From the NCBI GenBank assembly GCA_029263035.1, contig JAJCYF010000014.1:1-24775 (forward strand): a stretch of DNA of 24,775 nucleotides, written 5' to 3'. Position numbers and translations under genes: made by a program. This DNA comes from Actinomycetes bacterium (GTDB taxonomy: Bacteria; Actinomycetota; CADDZG01; JAHWKV01). This document shows, one piece after another, positions 1 to 6,765 of this stretch (positions within the stretch are counted from its first letter, which is position 1; every line of letters starts with the position of its first letter). Under the pieces are notes generated by a model. The model was not told the origin of the DNA, did no database searches, and saw only the letters and a program-made list of their open reading frames with translations.

Positions 1-277
1 TGCCGCCGGCGCCTGGGAGCAGCTGGCCGAGTCCTTCGCCTCCCGCCACGAGGACTACCGCGAGATACGGATCGAGCGGACCGGGTTCCGGGACTTCGAC
101 ACCGCCGCCATTTGGGAGTGGACCTACCGTGAGGGCGGAGCGGCACTGCACGCCGCCAACCTGGGCTTCGCCGACGACGAGTGGGGTTTTGCGCTCAACT
201 TCCAGACCCAACAGGACGACTGGGAGAACTCGCAGGAAACCTTCGAGCAGTTCCAGGAGAGCTTCGGGACCGAGTGA
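1..277 (+). CDS. C-terminal fragment of an unrecognised protein
   Basis: The frame is open from the left edge and stops with TGA at 275-277, so about 91 C-terminal residues are visible and the start lies outside the window. The visible part is acidic and aromatic-rich, with a WEWTY segment, a later LHAANLGF segment, then WGFALNFQT and a closing helix rich in Glu, Gln and Phe. This alternation resembles the small alpha/beta domain found at the end of some actinobacterial Ser/Thr kinases and lipoproteins. That resemblance is recalled by eye and is weak. No membrane segment or catalytic motif is visible in the fragment. It runs in the same direction as the exporter pair but is separated from it by about 150 nt containing an inverted repeat, so co-transcription is uncertain. 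Confidence 0.55.
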   Translation, partial: AAGAWEQLAESFASRHEDYREIRIERTGFRDFDTAAIWEWTYREGGAALHAANLGFADDEWGFALNFQTQQDDWENSQETFEQFQESFGTE

Positions 278-324
278 CCCGTCCTGAAAAGCTTTGGCCT
301 TAATTGCGCCCGGATCCCCATAGC

Positions 325-339
325 GGACAGGAACTGTCC
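325..339. promoter_or_regulatory. Inverted repeat upstream of the exporter genes (possible operator)
   Basis: GGACAG (325-330) and CTGTCC (334-339) form a perfect 6-bp inverted repeat with a 3-nt spacer, about 90 nt before the drrA-like start. Exporters of this type are often controlled by a local repressor that binds such a site, but no regulator gene is next to it here. It could also be a short RNA hairpin. I saw no convincing -35/-10 pair beside it. Confidence 0.3.
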
Positions 340-429
340 TAAATCGGCCGTAGCCTTTCGATTCGAACGAACCCGTCGATACCTCCCCACAAGAATTCAA
401 CAGCTACAGCCACGGAAGGGGTGATGCTG

Positions 430-1449
430 ATGTCCGACATGATCCGAACGTCGGGCCTCGTCAAACGCTACGGGCCGGTGACGGCCCTTAACGGTTTGGA
501 CCTGAGGGTGCCTCAGGGAAAGGTGCTGGGTCTGCTGGGACCCAACGGCGCCGGCAAGACCACAGCGGTAAGAATCCTGTCGACCCTGCTCGAGCCCGAT
601 GAGGGCGAGGTGATGGTTGCCGGCCTGGACGTGCGGGCCAATCCGCAGGAGGTCAAAAAGCGCATCGGCCTCTCCGGTCAGAGCGCAGCCATCGACGACC
701 AGCTGACCGGGTTCGAGAACCTGGACATGGTCGGGCGTATGTACCACCTGGGCCGAAAGGGCTCCAGGGCCCGCGCCCGCCGGCTCTTGGAGGAGTTCTC
801 CCTGACCGAGGCTGCGGATCGCCCGTCCAAGACCTACTCCGGAGGGATGCGGCGCCGGCTGGACCTGGCCGCCGCACTCGTAGCGGAGCCTGCGGTCATC
901 TTCCTGGACGAGCCGACCACCGGCCTGGACCCCCGCAGCCGTTCGCAGATGTGGGAGACCATCCAAAGGCTGGTATCCGAAGGTGCAACCGTGCTTCTCA
1001 CCACCCAGTACATGGAGGAGGCGGACCGGCTGGCAGACGAGATCGTGGTCATCGACAAGGGCGAGAAGATCGCCCAGGGAACCGCCACCGAGCTCAAGTA
1101 CCAGATCGGCGGGGAGCGGATCGGCGTGGTTCTGGAGGACCGCGACGACCTGGCGACCGCCCAGACGATCCTCATGAAGTTTGCGGTCGATGACGTGCAG
1201 GTCGATGAGCAGGCCCGCCAGCTAACCGCCGGAGTCGCCGGCGGCGCCGAGGACCTCAGGCAGGTGCTGCAGCTGTTCAGCGACTCGTCGATCAAGCTGG
1301 CCGACGTCGGGCTTCACCGGCCGACTCTGGACGATGTGTTCCTCTCCCTCACCGGGCACAGCACCGAGGAGGAGGACGAGGCGGCCTCGTCCGGACCGAA
1401 GGACGGCAAGAAGGACGGTAAGCAGAACAAGAAGGAGGCATCCCGATGA
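430..1449 (+). CDS. DrrA-family ABC transporter ATP-binding protein
   Basis: ATPase subunit of an ABC-2 type exporter related to the daunorubicin/doxorubicin resistance (DrrA) family; with the next gene it would power efflux of a hydrophobic compound or lipid. From the chosen ATG, Walker A (GPNGAGKT) is at about residues 37-44, the signature YSGGM at about 136-140, and Walker B (VIFLDEP) at about 156-162. The switch position reads TTQY; glutamine there is usual in the DrrA branch. The last 30 residues are a Lys/Asp/Glu-rich tail. The frame also opens with GTG at 421 and ATG at 424, but GGAAGGGG at 414-421 is ideally spaced (8 nt) for ATG 430 and would overlap the earlier starts. The stop overlaps the permease start by 4 nt (ATGA), so the two are translationally coupled. 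The substrate cannot be read from sequence. Confidence 0.93.
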   Translation: MSDMIRTSGLVKRYGPVTALNGLDLRVPQGKVLGLLGPNGAGKTTAVRILSTLLEPDEGEVMVAGLDVRANPQEVKKRIGLSGQSAAIDDQLTGFENLDMVGRMYHLGRKGSRARARRLLEEFSLTEAADRPSKTYSGGMRRRLDLAAALVAEPAVIFLDEPTTGLDPRSRSQMWETIQRLVSEGATVLLTTQYMEEADRLADEIVVIDKGEKIAQGTATELKYQIGGERIGVVLEDRDDLATAQTILMKFAVDDVQVDEQARQLTAGVAGGAEDLRQVLQLFSDSSIKLADVGLHRPTLDDVFLSLTGHSTEEEDEAASSGPKDGKKDGKQNKKEASR

Positions 1450-2249
1450 GCTCGCTCGCTCTGGCTCTGGCCGACGGCGCAGTCGTCGCCAAGCGCAACC
1501 TGATCAAAATCAAACGGGTCCCCGAGGTCCTGATCTGGACCACCATGAGCCCGATCATGTTCGTCCTGCTGTTCTCCTACGTGTTCGGTGCCTCGATTGC
1601 GGTCGAAGGCGTGAACTACCGGGAGTTCCTGATGGCGGGAATCTTCGCCCAGACGATGATCTTCGGGTCGACGTTCACCGGCGCCGGATTGGCCGAGGAC
1701 ATGACCAAAGGCATCATCGACCGGTTCCGGTCGCTACCCATCTCCAAGTCGGCGGTACTGATCGGCCGTACCGGCAGCGACATCGTCTACAACCTGATCT
1801 CCGTAGTGGTCATGTCGCTCACCGGGCTGGTGGTGGGGTGGCGGATTCGCACCTCCATCGTCGACGCGATCGCCGGGTTCCTGCTGCTGCTGCTGTTCTC
1901 CTACGCAGTGAGCTGGATCATGGCCTTCGTCGGGCTGAAGGTGACCAGTGTCGAGGTGGTGAACAACGCGTCGTTCATGTTCATCATGCCCCTGACCTTC
2001 GTGTCGAACGCTTTCGTCCCCAGCGAGAACCTGCCGGGGCCGCTGCGGACCTTCGCCGAGTGGAACCCGATATCGTCGCTGGCTCTGGCCGTTCGGGAGC
2101 TGTTCGGCAACACGGGAGGGGTGCCGGCGGCCGATGTGTGGTCGCTGCAGAACCCGCTTGCCTACAGCCTGATCTGCATCTTCGGGATCCTGGCGGTCTT
2201 CATCCCGCTGGCCATCCGCCAGTACGGCAAGACGGCCGCCCGGGGCTAA
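1446..2249 (+). CDS. DrrB-family ABC-2 transporter permease
   Basis: Membrane subunit of the exporter, 267 residues, the usual length for ABC-2 permeases. Roughly six hydrophobic segments are visible, at about residues 28-52, 60-80, 112-135, 140-165, 172-192 and 225-250. Family-typical features are a cytoplasmic DRFRSLPIS segment near residue 92 and an EWNP-containing loop near residue 204 before the last helices. It starts at ATG 1446 inside the stop of the ATPase gene, with AAGGAGG at 1432-1438 giving a 7-nt spacing. Only 10 nt separate its stop from the stop of the convergent GPP34-family gene, and no terminator hairpin fits between them. Confidence 0.93.
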   Translation: MSSLALALADGAVVAKRNLIKIKRVPEVLIWTTMSPIMFVLLFSYVFGASIAVEGVNYREFLMAGIFAQTMIFGSTFTGAGLAEDMTKGIIDRFRSLPISKSAVLIGRTGSDIVYNLISVVVMSLTGLVVGWRIRTSIVDAIAGFLLLLLFSYAVSWIMAFVGLKVTSVEVVNNASFMFIMPLTFVSNAFVPSENLPGPLRTFAEWNPISSLALAVRELFGNTGGVPAADVWSLQNPLAYSLICIFGILAVFIPLAIRQYGKTAARG

Positions 2250-2259
2250 CGATGCCCGG

Positions 2260-2949
2260 CTAGCAGCTTGAGGAGGAGGAGCTTGCGGAGCAGGACGCAG
2301 CCGATGCCGAGGTGGCGGCCACAATCGCTGCGGTCGCCGCAGCGTTCACCGACGCGATGGCGTGGGAGATGGCGGGGCTGAGAACCTCCCCCTCGGCAAG
2401 CTCCTTCAGCCTCTGCTTGGAGGCCTTGCGCTCCTCCCGGTTGAGGATCAGCGACTCCAGGTCGGCCGCCTGGATCACTGCCGCCAAAGCGGCGGTTCTT
2501 TCATCCGGGGCCTGGCTGTTCAGGATCACCCCCCGGACCCGGTGTCTGACGGCGTCCTCCACGGCGCCGTCGGCCTCCGGGTACCGGTTCAGGGGGATGA
2601 AGCCCAGAATCTTTCGTTCGTCGGCGCGGACCACGCCCTGCTCGGCCAGCTGAGCCAGCAGCCGTTTGCGCAAGCCCCGAGCGAGCTTCGGAATGATGCT
2701 CTCGGCTTTCTTCGGCTTGCCCTCCTCCTCGATACGCTCGAGGGCCGCCTGCAGAACCGGGTCCTCCAGAGGGGAACCGTCATGGGTGATCACCCGCTTG
2801 TCTTCGATGGTTATCAGCCCGGCTATCGCCAGCTCCAGGAGCTGACCGCCCGCCAGGGCGGTGTCCAGGGTCGAAGAGACATTCACCCCAACCGAGCCCT
2901 TCTCGTCGTCCAGGGCCAAAAGCAGGATCTCTGCGGAGATGGAGGTCAT
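2260..2949 (-). CDS. GPP34 (GOLPH3-like) family protein
   Basis: 229 residues with the pattern of the GPP34 family: an opening ISAEILLLALDDEKG segment, a GGQLLELAIAGLI segment, a GSPLEDPVL motif and a long helical C-terminal half. The eukaryotic member GOLPH3 binds phosphatidylinositol 4-phosphate on Golgi membranes. The family is frequent in Actinobacteria, where its role is largely unknown; membrane or phosphoinositide association is the usual guess. The last 40 residues are unusual: an Ala/Val/Ile/Thr-rich stretch followed by a Ser/Ala/Cys tail ending in six serines and a terminal cysteine. The SD before ATG 2949 is weak (a G-run near 2967). It is divergent from the small gene at 3063 and convergent with the exporter permease. 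Confidence 0.85.
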   Translation of the reverse strand: MTSISAEILLLALDDEKGSVGVNVSSTLDTALAGGQLLELAIAGLITIEDKRVITHDGSPLEDPVLQAALERIEEEGKPKKAESIIPKLARGLRKRLLAQLAEQGVVRADERKILGFIPLNRYPEADGAVEDAVRHRVRGVILNSQAPDERTAALAAVIQAADLESLILNREERKASKQRLKELAEGEVLSPAISHAIASVNAAATAAIVAATSASAASCSASSSSSSC

Positions 2950-2972
2950 CTATCCATGGTACCCCCGCTCTG

Positions 2973-2998
2973 GTTTAGGCCCTACGGATCGCGGGCAG
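2973..2998 (+). promoter_or_regulatory. Candidate SigB/SigF-type promoter for the small protein at 3063
   Basis: GTTTAG (2973-2978), a 14-nt spacer and GGGCAG (2993-2998) resemble the general-stress sigma consensus (GTTTAA, 12-15 nt, GGGTAT). The predicted transcription start near 3005 would leave a leader of about 58 nt before the ATG at 3063. The match was made by eye. Confidence 0.4.
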
Positions 2999-3062
2999 GA
3001 ACCAATTGGCAGTTTCGGCAGAAACCATGCCTGCGTAGTCATCCAACCAAGGGAGGCTGAAG

Positions 3063-3308
3063 ATGACTGAGGAAGCTGAGAAGACCGGTCTTCGTACCGT
3101 TGGCAACCCCCCGCAGCACTCCGATGACCGGCCCGTTAACGAGAATCCCGGCGACACCATGGGCGAAGGTGAAGGCGGCCTCGGCGCCCGGGGCGAAGCG
3201 CCAAACCACACCCCGGAGTTCAGCCAGATCCAGGGCAGCCGCCGCGGTGGCGGAGCCACGGAAAATGCAGTCCGCGCCGGGAACAACCCGCAGCCTGCCG
3301 ACGAGTAG
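3063..3308 (+). CDS. Small glycine-rich hydrophilic protein (hypothetical)
   Basis: 81 residues, no family recognised. The composition is about 17% Gly, with many Glu, Asp, Asn, Pro and Arg, no Cys, a single Phe and no hydrophobic stretch, so it is predicted to be soluble and intrinsically disordered. This fits the compositional definition of a hydrophilin (high Gly, very hydrophilic), a class linked to water stress; that assignment is inference. The gene is real by several signs: AAGGGAGG (3049-3056) lies 6 nt before the ATG, a stress-type promoter candidate lies at 2973-2998, and a strong intrinsic terminator follows at 3329. It therefore appears to be a monocistronic unit between two minus-strand blocks. 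Confidence 0.75.
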   Translation: MTEEAEKTGLRTVGNPPQHSDDRPVNENPGDTMGEGEGGLGARGEAPNHTPEFSQIQGSRRGGGATENAVRAGNNPQPADE

Positions 3309-3328
3309 CGCAAACTTTTGAAAGGGAG

Positions 3329-3355
3329 CCCCCGGCGCATTGCCGGGGGTTTTTT
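3329..3355 (+). terminator. Intrinsic terminator after the 81-residue protein gene
   Basis: CCCCCGGC (3329-3336) pairs perfectly with GCCGGGGG (3342-3349) around a 5-nt loop and is followed by six T residues (3350-3355). On the minus strand the same stem follows the ATP-grasp gene stop but has only a mixed CTCCCTTT tail, so it may end that operon less efficiently. Confidence 0.88.
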
Positions 3356-3363
3356 GTGGGCTT

Positions 3364-4401
3364 CTACATGGAAGCCAGCTCGGAGTTGTTGAACCGGCCG
3401 TAGATCCGCCGGTACTCGGACTTGCGCTCCAGGGCCTCGATGACCACCTTCGCAAAGTCCACTCCCTGGATCTTTTGGACGCTGCCCAGGCCCCCGGGGC
3501 TGAAGACGTTGATCTCCATCAGCAGGTCGCCGGCGATGTCCAATCCCACCAGGAACATGCCGTCCCGTACCAGCTTGGGGCGCACGACCTCGGCTATCCG
3601 CAGCATGGCATCGGTGACCTCGGCTTCCACCGCCTGGGCCCCAGCCGACATGTTGGATCGCAGGTCGCTTCCTCCCTGCTGGCGGGCGAAGACCGCGTAT
3701 TTTCCATCGACCTGGATCGGCTTGCCGTTCATCAGGAACATCCGGACGTCGCCGGAGGCCGCCGCCGGCAGATACTCCTGTGCGACGACGTAGCCGTCCC
3801 GGGCAATGGCCTCGATCATCTGGGAGAGGTTGGGGGCGTCGCCCTTGCTGATCATGAAAACGCTCTGGCCGCCGGACCCCTGCAGCGGCTTGATTATCGC
3901 TTTGCCCCCCTGTTCTCCGACAAAGGTCCGGATCTCCTCGGCGTCGCGGGTTACCAGTGTCCGGGGGCGGACCTCCGAGGGGAAGGCGTGGAAGTACAGC
4001 TTGTTTAGCGCCTGGGACAGCCCCAGCGGGTCGTTGACCACCAGGGTCCCGCGTCCCGCCGCCAGCTGTCCGAAGACAATTCCCGCCGACTGCCGGTAGG
4101 GACGCGCAAGAAAGTCGTCGGCCGGGTCGTTGCGGAGCATGACCACGTCCATCTCCTCCAGCTCGATGCGCTTGGCGGCGGAGTCCTTCTTGACGCCGTC
4201 GAGGTAATCCTCCAGGGTCCCCTTTTTTTTGGCCGCCTTGCGGGCCCGGGCGGACACCGCGTCGTCGGCGTCGAAGGCAAAGTCGTCGGTGCCTATGTAG
4301 TAGACGTCGTGGCCGGCGGCCGAGGCCGCGTTCGCAAGCCGGGTGGTGGAGTAGACGGGTTTTTCGGTTGCGACGTCATTGACAACAAAGGCAATTTTCA
4401 A
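3364..4401 (-). CDS. ATP-grasp ligase, glutathione-synthetase (GshB)-like
   Basis: 345 residues with the GshB-like layout: an N-terminal pre-ATP-grasp domain (KIAFVVND, then TRLANAASAAGHDV and MDVVMLRNDPADDF), a central nucleotide-binding segment (KAIIKPLQGSGG, then a VVAQEYLPA strand with a following GDVRMFLMNG), and the C-terminal metal/ATP motif DLLMEINVFSPGG. ATP-grasp enzymes of this family activate a carboxylate as an acyl phosphate and join it to an amine, often forming a peptide bond. True glutathione synthesis is unlikely: no gamma-glutamylcysteine ligase is nearby and actinobacteria normally use mycothiol. I chose TTG at 4401 because AAGGAGG (4409-4415) sits 7 nt before it and MKIAFVVND is the natural family start; the frame stays open further upstream. 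The TTG overlaps the stop of the DUF1704 gene by 4 nt. The substrate is unknown. Confidence 0.85.
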   Translation of the reverse strand: MKIAFVVNDVATEKPVYSTTRLANAASAAGHDVYYIGTDDFAFDADDAVSARARKAAKKKGTLEDYLDGVKKDSAAKRIELEEMDVVMLRNDPADDFLARPYRQSAGIVFGQLAAGRGTLVVNDPLGLSQALNKLYFHAFPSEVRPRTLVTRDAEEIRTFVGEQGGKAIIKPLQGSGGQSVFMISKGDAPNLSQMIEAIARDGYVVAQEYLPAAASGDVRMFLMNGKPIQVDGKYAVFARQQGGSDLRSNMSAGAQAVEAEVTDAMLRIAEVVRPKLVRDGMFLVGLDIAGDLLMEINVFSPGGLGSVQKIQGVDFAKVVIEALERKSEYRRIYGRFNNSELASM

Positions 4402-5585
4402 GCGGCTTCCTCCTTGGTCAGCTCGGTGACGCTCATCCCTCGGCGGGCGGCGGCGATGCGGGGCTGCGCCGCCCCCTCGTCGGCCCACCGGGGCCGAAGG
4501 GGCGGGGTGTGTATGAGTCCGAGGCTCTGCAGGTGCGGCATCAGCGGCACGCAGCTGACCGGGAGCTTGCCGATGAACAGCGGCTCCAGGTCCCCGCCCT
4601 TTGCCAGGTAGTCCAGCAGCCCGGCGATGCCGCGAAGGTAGATCGCATCCTTGGTCAGGCCGCCGGAACGGAAAACCCGGGAGACCACCTGGTAGGCGGC
4701 CCGCGGGGGAACCCCGTGTTTTCTCTTGAGGACGTTGAAGACCTCCACGAAGGAACCGCCGTCCAGCAGCCCCTCCACCGCCACCACCCGCGCGGCCAGC
4801 TGCGCCAGGCGCGCCTGAGTCAGGCCTCCGACGACGTACTCGGAGAAGACTGCCAGGGCCTCCTGAGTCTCCTCGTAGCCGGGCAGGCCGACCTGGAGCA
4901 TTCGAAGGGTCTGGGCACCTCCGTTGCAGTAGGTCACCACGTGGGTTCCGACTTCGTGCTGGATCAGCGCCTCGACCCGGGAGGAGGGAAGCATTACCCC
5001 CCGCCCCACCAGCAGGTCGCCCTCGAACGCCATGATGCCGGGGATCTCGTCGACGATCTGGACCTTCGACCCCATCGCAGGGTGGATCACACGGTATCGC
5101 TGCATTTCGATGTGGGCCCGGCGGGCGAACGCCCGGGAGCCGAGCCTTCGCTCTGCACTTTCGGTTGCGGTGGCTTGTGCCTCGGCTGCACCTTGCAGGA
5201 TCAGGACTGCCATGGCAGAAAGATCCGGCTCAACGCCGCCGTAAAGGTCGATGCTGGCCTTCAGGAAGGCCGGAGTATTGCGGTACTCAAGGCAGTCGAG
5301 CTGGATGCACAGCTCCTTCTTCTTGTCGTCCATCAGCCGGGCCAGCTCGGGGTCCGTGATGCCGGCCGGGTCGGTATCCTGCAGCCGGCGGCGGAGGTTG
5401 GGGATCTCAGGAGAGGTTTCGCGGTACCTGAAGGCCGGCTCGGTGCGATAGCCGCTCGCGTGGAACCGCTTCCACTCCTGAGGGACGTTGACCGGCGTTA
5501 CCGCCAGCAGGAAGTCCACCTCGAGGGCTACGCCGCACAGTGCGCGATCCACTGCCAGCGCGGGACCCAGATCGCCGGCGCTCAC
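4398..5585 (-). CDS. DUF1704 / QEGLA-motif (MATCAP-like) putative metallopeptidase
   Basis: 395 residues from a GTG at 5585. The centre carries HEVGTH (about residues 210-215), an HExxxH zinc-binding motif, followed by EETQEALAVFSEY (about 239-250). This is the signature of the family annotated as flavohemoglobin expression-modulating QEGLA motif protein (DUF1704); the eukaryotic relative MATCAP is a zinc peptidase that removes the C-terminal tyrosine of alpha-tubulin. Here the QEGLA box reads QEALA. By homology it is likely to trim a C-terminal residue or a small peptide; the substrate is unknown. The frame opens earlier (5648), but the GTG at 5585 forms a GTGA overlap with the upstream amidohydrolase stop and the 3' end overlaps the ATP-grasp start (TTGA), so all three genes are coupled. 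No signal peptide or membrane segment is seen, so it is probably cytoplasmic. Confidence 0.85.
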   Translation of the reverse strand: MSAGDLGPALAVDRALCGVALEVDFLLAVTPVNVPQEWKRFHASGYRTEPAFRYRETSPEIPNLRRRLQDTDPAGITDPELARLMDDKKKELCIQLDCLEYRNTPAFLKASIDLYGGVEPDLSAMAVLILQGAAEAQATATESAERRLGSRAFARRAHIEMQRYRVIHPAMGSKVQIVDEIPGIMAFEGDLLVGRGVMLPSSRVEALIQHEVGTHVVTYCNGGAQTLRMLQVGLPGYEETQEALAVFSEYVVGGLTQARLAQLAARVVAVEGLLDGGSFVEVFNVLKRKHGVPPRAAYQVVSRVFRSGGLTKDAIYLRGIAGLLDYLAKGGDLEPLFIGKLPVSCVPLMPHLQSLGLIHTPPLRPRWADEGAAQPRIAAARRGMSVTELTKEEAA

Positions 5586-6373
5586 CTGCGAAGCTCGTCC
5601 CGGCAACCGCCTGCCGCCGACTCCAGCGCCCGGTGTACCTCCTTCCACGCAGCCAGGTCGAGCTCGCCGGTGTGCTCGTCCATGAAGATCTTTTTAACCT
5701 CGACGGCCAGCGCCGCCGACCCGGGGAAGTTTGCGTTCACCCAGCGGACCAGATGTGCTCCCACGAACTTGACGTTCTCCCGGACGTCCAGCGCCGAGGA
5801 GCCCACATCGAAGCGGCTCGTGTCATGCATAAAGCGGTCGATCAGCGGCCTGAAGGTATCCCGGTCTACGGACTTGGTCCCCACGTTGATGTCGGGGTTT
5901 TCCGACTGCGGCTCCGGCGGCGCCTCCGGCCCGCCGCGGCGGTGGTTGTAGGTGTGCAGGTCCAGCAGGACAAAGCGCCCGTACCGCTTCTTGATCTCGG
6001 TCAGAAGCTTGCCCAGCTCCCGGTAGAACCCCTCGTGGAGCCGGTGCGACCGCACAATCTCTTCGTCGGGCAGTGGGGAGCGGCGGACCGGCAGGTCCCA
6101 GCAGTCCCCGGGCTCCAGGTAGACGGAGCAGTCAAGGTCGCGGTTGAGGTCGACCTCGAAACGGGACCGGTGAAATACCGCCCGGCTATCTCCGAGCGTC
6201 GTCCACTCGGCGGTGTAGGGGTCCTCCTCGTGGAGCCGCTCGGAGTCGGAAAGCCCGGTGCGCCGGGCGATACCCGGTCTCAGGTAATGGCCGGAATGAA
6301 TTGCGGTAGCCACGATCGGACCTTCTCCACGCTCCAGGGTCCAGGGGGGCGGATCTTGCCGTGGATTCGACAT
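5582..6373 (-). CDS. N-formylglutamate amidohydrolase family protein
   Basis: 263 residues with the family motifs in order: ATAIHSGHYL near residue 22 (the zinc-binding HSG box), HEEDPYT near 48, FEVDLNRD near 72, and a LLDLHTYNHR strand near 136. Characterised members (HutG type) hydrolyse N-formyl-L-glutamate in histidine degradation, and relatives hydrolyse other N-acyl or amide bonds. No hut genes are in the window, so a histidine-pathway role is not supported. Tight overlap with the DUF1704 peptidase and ATP-grasp ligase genes suggests it acts on a product or intermediate of that pair. ATG 6373 keeps the normal N-terminal length. A later GTG preceded by GGAGAAGG near 6315 is possible but would remove family residues. 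A hairpin (6375-6400) abuts the start codon. The STAS gene ends 56 nt upstream in the same direction. Confidence 0.88.
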   Translation of the reverse strand: MSNPRQDPPPWTLERGEGPIVATAIHSGHYLRPGIARRTGLSDSERLHEEDPYTAEWTTLGDSRAVFHRSRFEVDLNRDLDCSVYLEPGDCWDLPVRRSPLPDEEIVRSHRLHEGFYRELGKLLTEIKKRYGRFVLLDLHTYNHRRGGPEAPPEPQSENPDINVGTKSVDRDTFRPLIDRFMHDTSRFDVGSSALDVRENVKFVGAHLVRWVNANFPGSAALAVEVKKIFMDEHTGELDLAAWKEVHRALESAAGGCRDELRR

Positions 6374-6374
6374 C

Positions 6375-6400
6375 GGGAGGATCTTTCCCAGGATCCCCCC
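6375..6400 (-). promoter_or_regulatory. Hairpin abutting the amidohydrolase start codon
   Basis: Read on the minus strand, GGGGGGATC and GATCCTCCC pair over 9 bp (one G-U pair) with an 8-nt loop. The 3' arm ends one base before the ATG at 6373. It could hide the ribosome binding site of the amidohydrolase or act as a partial attenuator between the stress-signalling genes and the trio. It has no U-run, so it is not a classical terminator. Confidence 0.4.
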
Positions 6401-6429
6401 GGTTCTACACGTCCGGCGGCCCGCCCGTG

Positions 6430-6765
6430 CTAGGAGCGCAGGGCCTCGTCGACGCTGACGCGCACGGTGAGAATCTGATCGAGGCCCGTCAGAGCCAGGA
6501 TTCGGCGCATCTGCTTGTTGGGAGACACCAGGACCAGTTCACCCTCCTCGCCCTTAAGGCGTTTGTGGGCGCCTACGATCACTCCCAGGCCGCTGGAGTC
6601 CATGAACTCCACCGCCTGTACGTCGACGGCGATGAACAGGTTGCCGGCATCGGCGGCTTTGGTGACGGCCTCCCGCAGGAATCCACAGGTGTAGACATCC
6701 ACCTCTCCCGCCAGTTTCAGCACCGTCCAGCGTCCGGCCTTTCTTGATTCAATCTTGAGATCGAT
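6430..6765 (-). CDS. RsbV/SpoIIAA-like STAS anti-anti-sigma factor
   Basis: A single STAS domain of about 111 residues with the classic FMDSSGLGVIVG phosphorylation loop; the Ser pair falls near residues 57-58, the position phosphorylated in SpoIIAA and RsbV. When unphosphorylated, such proteins bind an anti-sigma HATPase kinase and free its sigma factor. The start is unusual. The first normal start codon in frame is GTG 6723, which would delete the first beta-strand. A full-length domain, beginning IDLKIESRKAG, is reached with ATC at 6765, which has GGAGG (6772-6776) at a 6-nt spacing. ATC initiation, or a base change from ATG, is inferred. This start overlaps the upstream phosphatase gene by 17 nt, supporting coupled translation. 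The likely partners are that phosphatase (dephosphorylation) and an HATPase kinase such as the one at 10895. Confidence 0.88.
   Translation of the reverse strand: MDLKIESRKAGRWTVLKLAGEVDVYTCGFLREAVTKAADAGNLFIAVDVQAVEFMDSSGLGVIVGAHKRLKGEEGELVLVSPNKQMRRILALTGLDQILTVRVSVDEALRS

Noticed and set aside
970..1020. Gln instead of His at the switch position (TTQY) of the ABC ATPase as a sign of inactivation
   Set aside because: Glutamine in this position is normal for the DrrA branch.
3340..4008. Long plus-strand open frames opposite the ATP-grasp gene
   Set aside because: They are antisense shadows of a GC-rich coding region. The minus-strand frame carries clear ATP-grasp motifs and a strong SD.
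3364..4401. True glutathione synthetase
   Set aside because: No gamma-glutamylcysteine ligase is nearby, actinobacteria normally use mycothiol, and the genomic context is a peptidase/amidohydrolase pair.
4402..4488. Extended N-terminus of the ATP-grasp protein
   Set aside because: The extension is Arg/Gly/Pro-rich read-through of the upstream gene's end; TTG 4401 has an ideal SD and a family-like start.
4509..5951. A 480-codon plus-strand open frame across the DUF1704 and amidohydrolase genes
   Set aside because: Antisense shadow with no domain; it spans two real genes whose motifs are intact on the other strand.
5582..6373. Histidine-degradation HutG
   Set aside because: No other hut gene is in the window, and overlaps tie the gene to the DUF1704 and ATP-grasp genes.
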